From positions 1,240,001 through 1,304,000 of the forward strand of contig NZ_BKCF01000001.1 in NCBI RefSeq assembly GCF_009014635.1: DNA of 64,000 bases, read 5' to 3'. Positions 7,072 to 16,821 of this stretch are shown in pieces. The notes under the pieces are model-generated. The model ran no database searches. It was not told where the DNA came from and was given only the letters and a program-made list of their open reading frames with translations. This DNA comes from Patiriisocius marinistellae. Lineage in GTDB: Bacteria; Bacteroidota; Bacteroidia; Flavobacteriales; Flavobacteriaceae. Within the stretch, counting starts at the first letter, position 1, and the number at the start of each line of letters is the position of its first letter. A program made the position numbers and the translations under genes.

Positions 7072-9921
7072 CTATGCTTCCATGTATTCTTCTATAGGAG
7101 CACATGTACAAATTAAATTTCGGTCTCCATAAGCATCATCAACTCTGCGTACTGATGGCCAAAATTTATTCTCACTAACATACTCTAAAGGAAATGCGGC
7201 TTGCTGTCTTGTGTATGAAAATTCCCACGTGTCACTTGTTAGCATAGCTTGTGTGTGTGGTGCGTTCTTTAGTATGTTAGATTCATCTTCTTTATCAGCT
7301 TTTTCAATTTCTTTTCTAATTGAAATCATTGCATCACAAAACCTATCTAATTCTTGCTTGCTCTCACTCTCAGTAGGTTCAATCATCATTGTTCCTGCTA
7401 CTGGAAATGAGACAGTAGGTGCATGAAAACCGTAATCCATTAAGCGTTTTGCGATATCTACAACCTCTATTCCATTTTCTTTAAAAGGGCGACAATCAAT
7501 AATCATCTCATGAGCAGCTCTTCCTTTTTCTCCTGCATATAGAACATTAAAATGTCCATTCAATCTTTCTTTAATATAGTTGGCATTTAAAATTGCATAC
7601 TGAGTAGATTTCTTTAATCCATCTTCTCCAAGCATACAGATGTATGCATAGCTAATTAAACAAGCTAAAGCGCTACCCCAAGGAGCTGCGGATATTGCAG
7701 TAATTCCTAGTTCTCCTCCAGTTTCAATAATTGGGTTTGTAGGTAAAAATGGGACTAATTGCTCTGCAACGCATATAGGTCCAACACCTGGCCCACCACC
7801 TCCATGAGGGATAGCAAAAGTTTTATGTAAATTTAAGTGACAAACATCTGCGCCAATAGCTCCTGGATTTGTTAAAGCAACTTGTGCATTCATATTTGCG
7901 CCATCCATATATACTTGCCCACCATTTTCATGAATCAAACTTGTAATTTCTTTAATAGCACTTTCGTAAACACCATGTGTTGATGGGTAAGTTACCATTA
8001 ATGCGGCTAAATTATCTTTATGCTCTTCTGCTTTTGCTCTTAAGTCTTCAACATCAATATTTCCTTCTTCAGTAGCTTTTGTGACAACTACCTTCATTCC
8101 AGCCATTACTGCACTAGCAGGGTTCGTTCCATGGGCAGATGATGGAATTAAGCAAATATTTCTGTGCTCTTCTCCTCTTGATTTATGATAAGCGCTAATA
8201 ACCATTAATCCTGCATATTCTCCTTGTGCACCACTATTAGGTTGTAATGAAGTTCCTGCGAATCCAGTAATTTCGGTTAATTGTTCTTCAAGTTTTTTAA
8301 GCATAAATTGATATCCTCCAGCTTGTTCAATTGGGGCGAACGGGTGAATATTTCCCCACATTGGGTCACTTAAAGGTAGCATTTCGGCAGCGGCATTTAA
8401 TTTCATTGTGCAACTTCCTAAAGAAATCATGGAGTGATTTAATGCTAAATCTTTACGCTCTAATTTTTTAATGTAACGCATTAATTCAGTCTCACTATGA
8501 TAGCTATTGAAAACTTCATTTTGTAGAAATTCAGTTTTTCTTGCTACACGTTTTGGGATTGCATTCCCTTTAATTAGCTCAGAAATGTAAAAACGTTCTT
8601 TACTAGCGGCTTCAGCAAAAACGCCAATTATTTTATTAATATCATTAATGGTTGTTGTTTCGTTTATAGAAATAGATACCGTCTCTTCGTCTTTGTAATA
8701 AAAATTGATTCCTTCTGCTTCCGCTCTAAAATTTATTTTTGAAATATCAGTTTTGATAGCAATTGTATCAAAATATGTTTCATTTGCTTGATAGTATCCT
8801 AGTTTTTCAAGAGAGTCAGCAAGTGTAGCTGCTGTGTTATGAACCTTATTTGCAATATATTTTAATCCTTCTGGTCCGTGATATACACTGTACATTCCAG
8901 CCATAACTGCTAATAAAACTTGAGCAGTACAAATATTACTTGTAGCCTTGTCTCTTTTAATATGCTGTTCTCTTGTTTGTAATGCCATGCGTAAAGCACG
9001 ATTGCCATTAGTGTCTTTAGTAACTCCAATTATTCTTCCAGGAATACTACGCTTATAGGCTTCTTTAGTAGCAAAATATGCAGCATGAGGACCTCCGTAG
9101 CCTAATGGAATTCCAAAACGTTGCGTTGTCCCAACAACTACATCTGCGCCAAAAGTTCCTGGAGCCTCTAACATTACAAGACTTAAAATATCTGCAGCAA
9201 CGGCTACTTTAATTTGGTGGTCATTAGCTTTTTTTACATAATCTGTAAAATCATGTACTTTTCCACTACGTCCTGGATATTGTAACATGATTGCGAAAAA
9301 GCCGTCTGAAAAATCAAAATCTTCATGATTTCCAACTACTAATTCTATTCCTATGGGGGTTGAACGTGTTTCTAAAAGTGATAAGGTTTGAGGTAGAATT
9401 TCTTCTGAAACAAAAAATTTATTAGCTCCATTTTTCTTTTGATCACGTTCTCTTACCGCAAATAATAGTGCCATAGCTTCAGCGGCTGCGGTACTTTCAT
9501 CAAGTAATGATGCATTTGCAAGCTCCATTCCAGTTAAATCTGTCACCATTGTTTGAAAGTTTAACAATGCTTCTAATCTTCCTTGTGCAATTTCGGCTTG
9601 GTAAGGCGTGTAGGCTGTATACCAACCTGGGTTTTCAAGAATATTTCTTTGTATCACTGGAGGCAAAATACCTTGGTTGTAGCCTAATCCTATATATGAT
9701 TTAAAAAGTTGGTTTTTTGTAGAAAGCTCTGTAATGTGTTCAAGATATTCTTGTTCGCTCATCGCAGTATCTAAGCGTAATGATTTTTCTAAACGTATAT
9801 CATCTGGGATAGTCTCAAAAATTAGTTGGTCCATTGTTTCGGCGCCAACTGTTTTAAGCATTGATTTTAAATCTGCCTCACGTGGGCCAATATGTCTAAG
9901 TGCAAAAGAATCTGTATTCAT
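7072..9921 (-). CDS. gcvP: Glycine dehydrogenase (decarboxylating), P-protein
   Basis: P-protein of the glycine cleavage system: a PLP enzyme that decarboxylates glycine and passes the aminomethyl group to the lipoyl H-protein. The 949 residues correspond to the single-chain form with both halves fused. The PLP lysine is in HLNLHKTFAIPHGGGGPG near residue 700, and the N-terminus has the typical RHIGPRE. It is transcribed alone; no gcvT or gcvH is in the window. A TATTTTTG box on minus (10031-10024) is a candidate -7 element about 100 bases upstream. No riboswitch was recognised in that leader. Confidence 0.97.
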   Translation of the reverse strand: MNTDSFALRHIGPREADLKSMLKTVGAETMDQLIFETIPDDIRLEKSLRLDTAMSEQEYLEHITELSTKNQLFKSYIGLGYNQGILPPVIQRNILENPGWYTAYTPYQAEIAQGRLEALLNFQTMVTDLTGMELANASLLDESTAAAEAMALLFAVRERDQKKNGANKFFVSEEILPQTLSLLETRSTPIGIELVVGNHEDFDFSDGFFAIMLQYPGRSGKVHDFTDYVKKANDHQIKVAVAADILSLVMLEAPGTFGADVVVGTTQRFGIPLGYGGPHAAYFATKEAYKRSIPGRIIGVTKDTNGNRALRMALQTREQHIKRDKATSNICTAQVLLAVMAGMYSVYHGPEGLKYIANKVHNTAATLADSLEKLGYYQANETYFDTIAIKTDISKINFRAEAEGINFYYKDEETVSISINETTTINDINKIIGVFAEAASKERFYISELIKGNAIPKRVARKTEFLQNEVFNSYHSETELMRYIKKLERKDLALNHSMISLGSCTMKLNAAAEMLPLSDPMWGNIHPFAPIEQAGGYQFMLKKLEEQLTEITGFAGTSLQPNSGAQGEYAGLMVISAYHKSRGEEHRNICLIPSSAHGTNPASAVMAGMKVVVTKATEEGNIDVEDLRAKAEEHKDNLAALMVTYPSTHGVYESAIKEITSLIHENGGQVYMDGANMNAQVALTNPGAIGADVCHLNLHKTFAIPHGGGGPGVGPICVAEQLVPFLPTNPIIETGGELGITAISAAPWGSALACLISYAYICMLGEDGLKKSTQYAILNANYIKERLNGHFNVLYAGEKGRAAHEMIIDCRPFKENGIEVVDIAKRLMDYGFHAPTVSFPVAGTMMIEPTESESKQELDRFCDAMISIRKEIEKADKEDESNILKNAPHTQAMLTSDTWEFSYTRQQAAFPLEYVSENKFWPSVRRVDDAYGDRNLICTCAPIEEYMEA

Positions 9922-10128
9922 AGTTCTCCGGTTTTTCGGATGCTGTTAATTGAACAAATAAGTTTGTTTTCTTCGGAAATGTTAGCCATTAAAAAAGCTA
10001 TTATGTTCCTGAAAAAGTGATTGCAAAAATAATGCTTTCATCTTTAATTTGTGGGTGATTATTGTTAAGTAAAACGATACTTTTCAACTAAAAAGCGAGG
10101 TTACTAACAGTTTAACTATTTTTATGCC
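9922..10128. other. Divergent intergenic region upstream of gcvP
   Basis: Holds a candidate gcvP -7 box (TATTTTTG on minus, 10031-10024) without a clear -33 partner, and one exact copy of the window-wide word CTTCGGAAAT at 9971-9980. No gene seen. Confidence 0.4.
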
Positions 10129-10953
10129 ATGAGTTTTATTAGAAAGCTTTTTAATTTTTATATAAACAGTAGTATTCATGTAGCAATAGCAGTAATTGCT
10201 TTTGTGGGAGTAACTGCAATTGAGTTTGATTTATCGCTCTCTTTGTACTTGTTGCTTTTTGTTTTTTCTGGGACAATAACAGGGTACAACTTTGTTAAAT
10301 ATGCAGAAGTCGCAGGGCTACATCACCGTAGTTTAACTAAAGACTTAAAAACAATCCAGGTGTTTTCAATATTTTGTTTTTTAGTTTTTTGTTATGCAGC
10401 ATACCATATTTCAAGACATACATTACTATTTTCTGGATTTTTAGGATTTATAACAATGTTATATGCAGTACCAGTATTTGCAAAAAAGAATTTGAGAATG
10501 TTGGGTGGTTTAAAAATTTTCATAGTTGCTTTAGTCTGGGCAGGGGTAACTGTTTTGCTTCCTATGATTGAAAATAATATGAATGTAACAACAGATTACT
10601 GGTTGAGTTTTATCCAGCGGTTTTTAATGGTTATCGTTTTAATTTTTCCTTTTGATATTAGAGATGTAGCATACGATTCTACTTTGTTGCGTACATTTCC
10701 ACAGCAATTTGGAATAAAAAAAACGAAAGGAATCGGTCTTTTTTTAGTTACAGTTATTTTGTTATTAGAGGGCTTTGAGGATGAAATTTCCGAAGCGCAT
10801 ATTTATAGTTTAGTGCTAGTCTTGCTTTTAATTAGCATTGCACTCGTGAGAGCTAAAACAAAACAATCGAGATACTTTGCCTCCTTTTTTGTGGAGAGTA
10901 TCCCGATTGTGTATTTTGTATTTATATTATTATTTACTTATTTCTTGTCTTAG
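10129..10953 (+). CDS. UbiA-like integral membrane protein
   Basis: Polytopic protein of 274 residues with about eight or nine hydrophobic segments across its length. The segment FDIRDVAYD near residue 180 matches the second aspartate-rich motif of UbiA prenyltransferases (DxxDxxxD). The first motif (usually NDxxD) would fall near residue 55, but there GYNFVKYAE is seen, without the aspartates. So it belongs to the UbiA fold, but prenyl transfer is uncertain. Its 3' end overlaps the convergent zinc-finger-like gene by 24 bases. Confidence 0.6.
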   Translation: MSFIRKLFNFYINSSIHVAIAVIAFVGVTAIEFDLSLSLYLLLFVFSGTITGYNFVKYAEVAGLHHRSLTKDLKTIQVFSIFCFLVFCYAAYHISRHTLLFSGFLGFITMLYAVPVFAKKNLRMLGGLKIFIVALVWAGVTVLLPMIENNMNVTTDYWLSFIQRFLMVIVLIFPFDIRDVAYDSTLLRTFPQQFGIKKTKGIGLFLVTVILLLEGFEDEISEAHIYSLVLVLLLISIALVRAKTKQSRYFASFFVESIPIVYFVFILLFTYFLS

Positions 10954-11172
10954 GCGTTCCTGCAGTTTAATCTTTTGATCAAGAGGCATTGTTTTAAAAT
11001 TTTTATTTTTAAAAGCCTTTGTTAATTTGTTATTGCGAGATGAATATTTACGACATACTCTGCAATAAATTAAATGAATATTAAGTTGTATCATTTCAAA
11101 GAATGACGCCTCTTTGTATTGATTTTTATCGCATTTATGATTTGCTTCCTCGCATTTTAAAAATATACTCAT
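10930..11172 (-). CDS. Small zinc-finger-like protein, possible anti-sigma partner
   Basis: 80 residues, no membrane segment. The pattern of Cys7, HKC, then HLIYCRVC resembles the HC2-type anti-sigma zinc finger (HxxxCxxC), though the order of ligands is degenerate. It starts 3 bases after the stop of an ECF sigma factor, the usual place of an anti-sigma gene. A soluble zinc-finger anti-sigma factor is the best inference. It could also be an inactive remnant. Confidence 0.6.
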   Translation of the reverse strand: MSIFLKCEEANHKCDKNQYKEASFFEMIQLNIHLIYCRVCRKYSSRNNKLTKAFKNKNFKTMPLDQKIKLQERLRQEISK

Positions 11173-11175
11173 AAC

Positions 11176-11730
11176 TTACTTTAACCATTTTTGTTCTAGG
11201 CAATCTGCCATAGCTGTTCGCGCTCTGTGAATGATTACCCAGAGATTAGACGGTGTAATATTATACTCATTACAAATTGCTTCGGTATCATAATTTTCAA
11301 TCGTCTTCAACTTGAAAATTGCAGCTTGTTTTTCATTAATACCGTCAAGACATTCATGTATTGCTAGGCCTAGCTCAGTATTTTCCATATCATCCTCAGC
11401 TGTCTTATCAAAAGGGTCACTAACGCGTTCTTCTAACCAATCGCCTTCAGTTTCTGAGTCATTATACTGCATACGAATTTCAGCTTTTCCTTTCTTACTG
11501 TTTTTTTTGCGATAGTGGTCAATTATTTTACGTTTTAAAATAGAGATGAGCCAAGTGCGCTCACTAGCTTCTCCTTTAAAATTAGCAGCACTCTTTAGTC
11601 CAGCGAAAAACGTTTCAGAAATTAAATCTTGTGCAACTTCATGATCGTTAACGCGTACAATAGTGTAATTGTATAAGTAATCGCTATAGCGATCTACCCA
11701 TTTATTTGCGTCAATTTTGTGTGTTGCCAT
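11176..11730 (-). CDS. ECF-type RNA polymerase sigma factor
   Basis: 184 residues with sigma-70 region 2 (YNYTIVRVNDHEVAQDLISETF, shown as two parts: YNYTIVRVND, then VAQDLISETF) near residue 20-45, the region 2.4-like RTWLISILKRKIID near 60-75, and region 4 with the helix-turn-helix TEAICNEYNITPSNLWVIIHRAR near 150 (TEAICNEYN, then PSNLWVIIHRAR). An acidic linker lies between. A TATTTTTG box on minus (11756-11749) is close upstream. It is followed by the zinc-finger-like gene, forming a regulatory pair whose regulon is unknown. Confidence 0.9.
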   Translation of the reverse strand: MATHKIDANKWVDRYSDYLYNYTIVRVNDHEVAQDLISETFFAGLKSAANFKGEASERTWLISILKRKIIDHYRKKNSKKGKAEIRMQYNDSETEGDWLEERVSDPFDKTAEDDMENTELGLAIHECLDGINEKQAAIFKLKTIENYDTEAICNEYNITPSNLWVIIHRARTAMADCLEQKWLK

Positions 11731-11875
11731 GTATTATTTGAAAAGTTTCAAAAATAGTAAAGTTTAGTTAACTTAAAAGGGTATTAGTTTAATATGAGAT
11801 AATACAATGATGTTTTAACAATTTACAACAGTTAATGTTATATATAAAAAAGTAAATTTGAGAAAAATTAACTTT

Positions 11876-13318
11876 ATGAAAAAGATTATTATTCTCTTAT
11901 TGCTATGTGTTAGTTCAATGCATGCACAAGTACAAACTGAAAGGTTTTACGCAAAAATGGCGTTGCATGATGCCGAAGAATTAAAAGCCGATTTTCCTAG
12001 CCAAGTAACAATTATTGCGACTAATGGGAATGAAGCTGCTGTATATATGACTGAGTTTGCAGGTCATGAATTACATGATAGAGTATTAGTACATGGACCT
12101 GGTTACATTTTTAAGGCAAGTGAAGCTGCCGTTTTAGAAAGTTTGAATAAGTCACAAAGCCCAACTAGAAGTGTTATTGACTTTACAATTACAGAAGATG
12201 TTTTAGTAAATCAAGCAATTGCAGAAATAAATACCTCTAATATTGAAAGTCATATTATGGAGTTAGAGGCTTATGGTACTCGTCATCACGCAACGTCTAG
12301 TGGTATGCAAGCATCTGTAGACCTTAAAGCAAGGTGGGAGGCTATGGCGGCATCGTATAATCGTACAGATGTAAGCGTGCGTTTATTTAATCATGTGAAT
12401 ACAAACATGCCATCTGTAATAATGACTATCCAAGGAGCAGAATTTCCAGAAGAGTTTGTAATAGTAGGAGGGCACCTTGATTCAACATCTTCGCAAGCTC
12501 AAACAAATGCTCCAGGAGCAGATGATGATGCTTCAGGAATTGCAACTATAACTGAAGCAACAAGAAGTCTTTTTGAAATAGGTTTTGTTCCTAAAAGAAC
12601 TATTGAAATAATGGCATATTCTGCTGAGGAAATTGGTCTTGTAGGTTCTGCTGAAATTGCTGAAGAATATGCAGACAATGACATTGATGTAGGTGCAGTT
12701 GTACAATTTGATATGACAAACTTTAATGGGTCTGCTAACGATATTTCATTTGTTACAGACTTTACAAATGCAACGTTAAATAATTATTTAATGAGCTTGT
12801 TAGACCATTATAATGGCAGCGGTGCAAACGAAATCACCTATGGAACCTCACTATGTAACTATGGTTGTTCTGACCATGCAAGTTGGACTGCAGAGGGTTA
12901 CATGGCGTCTTTTCCATTTGAAGCTAATTTTGGAGCTCACAATCCTGCAATCCATACGCCAAATGATACATATGCAGCAATAGGAACAGCTACACATGCT
13001 ACAAAATTTGCAAAACTGTGTGTGGAGTTTTTAATTGAAGCTTCAAAAAGCGAAGGTGCTTTGGGGCTTGATGATGTAACAATAAATGCGGTAAATGTTT
13101 TTACTAGCAATGGAGTTATAAATTATAATATTACTGCAACAAATCAAGATTTTACTGTGATTAACTTATATGATATTAGTGGTAAACTTGTTACAACGCA
13201 AGAGATTAAATCAGCTCAAGGAACTATTAATACATCAAACTTTACATCTGGATTATACATTGCTAATTTTGTAACAGATGGCAAAGGAGCGGTTTCAAAA
13301 AAGGTAATTATTAAATAA
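11876..13318 (+). CDS. Secreted M28 family metallopeptidase with type IX sorting domain
   Basis: Zinc aminopeptidase-type enzyme exported to the surface or medium. From the ATG at 11876 (480 aa) a clean signal peptide MKKIIILLLLCVSSMHA is read; the TTG at 11858 upstream is rejected as start. All M28 metal ligands are visible: GGHLDS, GADDDASG, SAEEIGL, DMTNFN and HTPNDT. The last 75 or so residues form a type IX sorting domain ending in SKKVIIK. A TAAATTTG box (11853-11860) sits very close to the start. Transcribed alone and ended by a strong palindromic terminator. Confidence 0.92.
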   Translation: MKKIIILLLLCVSSMHAQVQTERFYAKMALHDAEELKADFPSQVTIIATNGNEAAVYMTEFAGHELHDRVLVHGPGYIFKASEAAVLESLNKSQSPTRSVIDFTITEDVLVNQAIAEINTSNIESHIMELEAYGTRHHATSSGMQASVDLKARWEAMAASYNRTDVSVRLFNHVNTNMPSVIMTIQGAEFPEEFVIVGGHLDSTSSQAQTNAPGADDDASGIATITEATRSLFEIGFVPKRTIEIMAYSAEEIGLVGSAEIAEEYADNDIDVGAVVQFDMTNFNGSANDISFVTDFTNATLNNYLMSLLDHYNGSGANEITYGTSLCNYGCSDHASWTAEGYMASFPFEANFGAHNPAIHTPNDTYAAIGTATHATKFAKLCVEFLIEASKSEGALGLDDVTINAVNVFTSNGVINYNITATNQDFTVINLYDISGKLVTTQEIKSAQGTINTSNFTSGLYIANFVTDGKGAVSKKVIIK

Positions 13319-13335
13319 ACCTGCTTAATTTTCTT

Positions 13336-13381
13336 AAAAACAAAACGCTCTTATTTATATAAATAAGAGCGTTTTGTTTTT
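13336..13381. terminator. Bidirectional terminator, 23-bp perfect palindrome
   Basis: A perfect inverted repeat of 46 bases with core AACGCTCTTATTTA pairing to TAAATAAGAGCGTT, flanked by A-run and T-run. It lies between the convergent M28 peptidase (+) and a lipoprotein gene (-) and can end both transcripts. Confidence 0.92.
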
Positions 13382-13400
13382 TGCTGAAATTTAAAATGCT

Positions 13401-13847
13401 TTATCGCTTTTTGTTAAAAGTCAAATCAATATTTCCGTCAACAAAATTAATCTTTAGAATCGTATCGTTTAGCTTTTTAATAAAATAGCATTCGCTCATA
13501 TTACCAGTAGTTGTAATATATAAATCTGCTTCTTTTTCATTGCTTATAGAAGGAGCGTTAAGACAACTATTACCTAGAACAAACCCTACTGTTCTAACGC
13601 TCAAGGTGTCTTGATAGGCATTTGTAACACTTTTTCCATTAAAAGTTAGCGTACTTAATGGGTCTAAATTGTTTACCCAACTTCCTTGAAGCATTTTGAA
13701 AATCTCTGAGTTTTCTAAGTCATTTGTAGTTAGACTTTCTTTTGTAATTTCTTCGGAAATTTTAGTTTCATTAGCCTTTTTAGTTCCTTTTTGATTACAA
13801 GAAAATATACCCGTTAACGCAAAAAGTAATAGTAGATTTTTCATCAA
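13401..13847 (-). CDS. Hypothetical lipoprotein
   Basis: 148 residues with a lipoprotein signal ending GIFSC (Cys17), then a Lys/Glu/Thr-rich linker to about residue 45 and a small beta-rich domain with LQGSWVNN and the ending DLTFNKKR. I do not recognise a named family; the domain looks like the lipocalin-like small envelope proteins frequent in Bacteroidota. One copy of the CTTCGGAAAT word lies in the linker (13751-13760, read as ISEE). It is followed upstream by the SseB-like gene 5 bases away on the same strand. Confidence 0.7.
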   Translation of the reverse strand: MMKNLLLLFALTGIFSCNQKGTKKANETKISEEITKESLTTNDLENSEIFKMLQGSWVNNLDPLSTLTFNGKSVTNAYQDTLSVRTVGFVLGNSCLNAPSISNEKEADLYITTTGNMSECYFIKKLNDTILKINFVDGNIDLTFNKKR

Positions 13848-13852
13848 ACAAA

Positions 13853-14203
13853 TTATTTATTTTTAGAATTTACTTCTTTCATTAATTTTTCAATGTCATC
13901 CAAAAATTCCTCTTTTAAATCTGAAGCTATAAAATAAGCCTCGTCTTTTAAACCTGGATTTACTCTCAATATTTCATTACCATTCATCATTCCTAATAAA
14001 AATAATCCCTCAATCTTGTACTTAGGAAAAGGCAATTCTGAACCCTGCGTAGATTCCATCATTTTTTCTTTTGAGGTAAAGACAGGAATAAATGGTTTTC
14101 CTTTTTCAACAAAATCTTGAATTTCAATCACGTTTGATTTTACATCAGTTTGTTGAGATAAAAGAATAACTACTTTGTCTTTAAAAATTTCTTTATTGCT
14201 CAT
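13853..14203 (-). CDS. SseB-like N-terminal domain protein
   Basis: 116 residues from the ATG at 14203. The stretch GKPFIPVFTSKEKM near residue 45 is typical of the SseB family (enhanced serine sensitivity). An upstream in-frame ATG at 14266 would overlap the preceding M3 peptidase gene and add a Cys/Lys-rich leader without family support, so the shorter form is preferred. Function unknown. It lies between the M3 peptidase and a lipoprotein gene on the same strand. Confidence 0.65.
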   Translation of the reverse strand: MSNKEIFKDKVVILLSQQTDVKSNVIEIQDFVEKGKPFIPVFTSKEKMMESTQGSELPFPKYKIEGLFLLGMMNGNEILRVNPGLKDEAYFIASDLKEEFLDDIEKLMKEVNSKNK

Positions 14204-14249
14204 ATGTATTTTCTGCTCCTGCAAATTTCTATTAGTATGTTTTTTAACT

Positions 14250-16268
14250 TTACAACAATCCAGCACGTTCTAATAATGCATCTGGATTTGGTTTTTTACC
14301 TCTAAATTTGATATACAATTCCATAGGGTCTTGTGTTCCGCCTTGTGAAAGGACAAAGTTTTTAAATTTATCTGCAACCTTTTTGCTAAAAATACCTTCT
14401 TCTTTAAAATAAGCAAAAGCATCTGCATCAAGAACTTCTGCCCATTTATAGCTATAATACCCGGCCGAATATCCTCCTTGAAAAATATGGGAAAAAGCAG
14501 TACTCATACAGGTCTCAGGGGTGTCTGGATATAAAGAAGTATCTTCAAACGCTTTTTCCTCAAACGCTTTTACATCTTTAATAGTTGACGGGTCGCTTCC
14601 ATGCCATTGCATATCTAATAATCCAAAACTTAACTGACGCAATGTTTGCATTCCTTCATGAAACGTAGCGCTTTCTTTTATCCTTTGGACCAGCTCCATA
14701 GGAATTACCTCTCCTGTTTCATAGTGTTTTGCAAACAGCTCTAGCGTTTCTTTTTCATAACACCAATTTTCTAAAACTTGACTCGGTAATTCTACAAAAT
14801 CCCAATGAACACTAGTGCCACTTAATCCTTTATAAGTTGTGTTAGCAAGCATCCCGTGCAATGCATGGCCAAACTCATGAAACAACGTTGTAACCTCATT
14901 AAAAGTTAATAGTGAGGGTTTGCTTGTTGTTGGCTTTGTAAAATTACAAACGATAGAAACATGTGGTCTGTCGTTTATACCATTTATTTTTTGTTGAGGT
15001 TTATAGCTTGTCATCCAAGCACCACCTCTTTTTCCAGCACGAGGATGAAAATCTGCATAAAAGATTGATACTAATGCGCCATCTGCATCTTTAACGCGAT
15101 ACGTTTTTACATCTTCATGGTATTTGTCAATAGTAGTGTCAACTTCAAATTGAAGCCCAAATAACTTTTGAGCTACTGTAAATACCCCATCAATTACGTT
15201 TTCTAGTTTAAAATAGGGCTTTAACTTTTCATCATCTAAGCTAAATTTTTGTTGTTTTAACTTTTCAGCATAAAAGGCGCTATCCCATTTTTGCAATTGG
15301 TTTATACTGTCTGCTTTTTTAGCAAATGCCTCAAGCTCATCAAATTCCTTTTGAGCGGCAGGTTTTGCTTTTTGAAGTAACTCGTTTGAAAAATCTAAAA
15401 CCGTTTGAGGCGTTTTTGCCATGCGTTCTTCAAGAACAAAATGTGCGTGACTTTTATATCCTAAAAGTCGTGCTCTTTGATGTCTCAAGTTGACAATTTT
15501 CAAAACGTTCTCCTCATTATTATTTACTCCTTTTGAAAATGCACGTGCTCCAAAAGCTAAAGAAAGCTTTTTTCTAAGTTCACGATTTTCAGCATATTTC
15601 ATAAAAGGAATGTAGCTGGGATAGTCTAATGTAATAACCCAACCCTCTAATTCTTTTTCCATTGCAACTTGAGCAGCAGCTTCTTTTTCGCCTTCAGGTA
15701 ATCCAGCTAAGTCCTCTTCATTCGTCAAATGCAAATGATATGCATTTGTAGCAGCTAATACGTTTTCTCCAAAAGTGAGAGACAGCTTTGAGAGTTCTGT
15801 ATCAATTTTACGAAGCTTTGTTTTTTCGTCTTCATTAAGATTAGCTCCATTTCTTGCAAAACCTTTATATTGCTTTTCAAGAAGTGTAGTTTGCTCTATG
15901 TTTAAATCAAGTTCATTTCGGCTATCAAAAACATTTTTTACACGAGCAAATAATTTTTCATTGAGAAGAAGATCGTTTGAAAATTCGGTTAAAAGGGGAG
16001 ATGCTTCTTGAGCAATTTTCTGAATTTCGTCGTTGGTTTCAGCGCTGTTTAAATTAAAAAAAATACTTGTGGCTCTATCGAGCTGGCTTCCGGTATTTTC
16101 TAATGCTTCAACTGTATTTGCAAATGTAGGTGCATCACTATTTTCTGTAATGTTTGAAATTTCAGAATTTGTTAATGAAATCAATTCTTTTATTGCAGGG
16201 AGATAATGTTCATTCTTAATTTGAGAGAATGGAGCTGTATCAAAAGTTGATAATAATGGGTTTTTCAT
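14250..16268 (-). CDS. M3 family metallopeptidase (Dcp/oligopeptidase A type)
   Basis: Zinc oligopeptidase of 672 residues, the normal length for the family. The zinc motif HEFGH lies near residue 463 in TTLFHEFGHALHGML; the second glutamate helix follows. The N-terminus matches peptidyl-dipeptidase Dcp and oligopeptidase A (PAIKELI, then TFANTVEALE). No signal peptide, so it is cytoplasmic and probably recycles peptides. Which of the two subtypes it is cannot be settled here. Confidence 0.93.
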   Translation of the reverse strand: MKNPLLSTFDTAPFSQIKNEHYLPAIKELISLTNSEISNITENSDAPTFANTVEALENTGSQLDRATSIFFNLNSAETNDEIQKIAQEASPLLTEFSNDLLLNEKLFARVKNVFDSRNELDLNIEQTTLLEKQYKGFARNGANLNEDEKTKLRKIDTELSKLSLTFGENVLAATNAYHLHLTNEEDLAGLPEGEKEAAAQVAMEKELEGWVITLDYPSYIPFMKYAENRELRKKLSLAFGARAFSKGVNNNEENVLKIVNLRHQRARLLGYKSHAHFVLEERMAKTPQTVLDFSNELLQKAKPAAQKEFDELEAFAKKADSINQLQKWDSAFYAEKLKQQKFSLDDEKLKPYFKLENVIDGVFTVAQKLFGLQFEVDTTIDKYHEDVKTYRVKDADGALVSIFYADFHPRAGKRGGAWMTSYKPQQKINGINDRPHVSIVCNFTKPTTSKPSLLTFNEVTTLFHEFGHALHGMLANTTYKGLSGTSVHWDFVELPSQVLENWCYEKETLELFAKHYETGEVIPMELVQRIKESATFHEGMQTLRQLSFGLLDMQWHGSDPSTIKDVKAFEEKAFEDTSLYPDTPETCMSTAFSHIFQGGYSAGYYSYKWAEVLDADAFAYFKEEGIFSKKVADKFKNFVLSQGGTQDPMELYIKFRGKKPNPDALLERAGLL

Positions 16269-16338
16269 AAAAATAGTCTATGAGTTTATGAGATGAGAAG
16301 TTTAAGGTCTTTTGTTTATTGTCGATTTTTGAAACTGT

Positions 16339-16821
16339 CTATTGCTTTACTGCTTTAGCACCTTCCTCAACTTTTATTTTTAATCCTTCTTTATAGGCGA
16401 TTACCTTATCAAGCACACATTTATCTGCAGTACTAATAATTTGAGCCGCGAGTATGCCAGCGTTTTTAGCGCCATTTAGTGCAACTGTAGCAACGGGAAC
16501 ACCGCCTGGCATTTGTAAAATGGAAAGTACACTGTCCCAACCGTCAATTGAATTGCTAGATTTTACAGGAACTCCAATTACAGGAAGTGGTGATAATGAT
16601 GCTACCATTCCAGGTAAATGAGCTGCTCCGCCTGCCCCAGCAATAATAACTTTAATATCACGATTATGTGCATTTTTGCTAAAATCGAATAACTTTTCTG
16701 GTGTGCGATGTGCCGAAACTATATCAACTTCTATCTCAATATCAAATCCTCTTAAAATGTCAATGGCGTCTTGCATAACTGGCATGTCGCTGGTACTACC
16801 CATAATTATTGCTACTTTCAT
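16339..16821 (-). CDS. purE: N5-carboxyaminoimidazole ribonucleotide mutase
   Basis: Converts N5-CAIR to CAIR in purine synthesis, using the product of PurK. From the ATG at 16821 it has 160 residues, the usual length; the longer frame from 16887 adds an unrelated leader. The motifs GSTSDMPVM at the N-terminus and SAHRTPEKL near residue 43 are the active-site signature of class I PurE. It follows purK on minus with a 75-base gap, consistent with one operon. Confidence 0.96.
   Translation of the reverse strand: MKVAIIMGSTSDMPVMQDAIDILRGFDIEIEVDIVSAHRTPEKLFDFSKNAHNRDIKVIIAGAGGAAHLPGMVASLSPLPVIGVPVKSSNSIDGWDSVLSILQMPGGVPVATVALNGAKNAGILAAQIISTADKCVLDKVIAYKEGLKIKVEEGAKAVKQ

Noticed and set aside
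9922-10060. Glycine riboswitch upstream of gcvP
   Set aside because: No paired aptamer or conserved glycine-riboswitch core could be recognised in the AT-rich leader.
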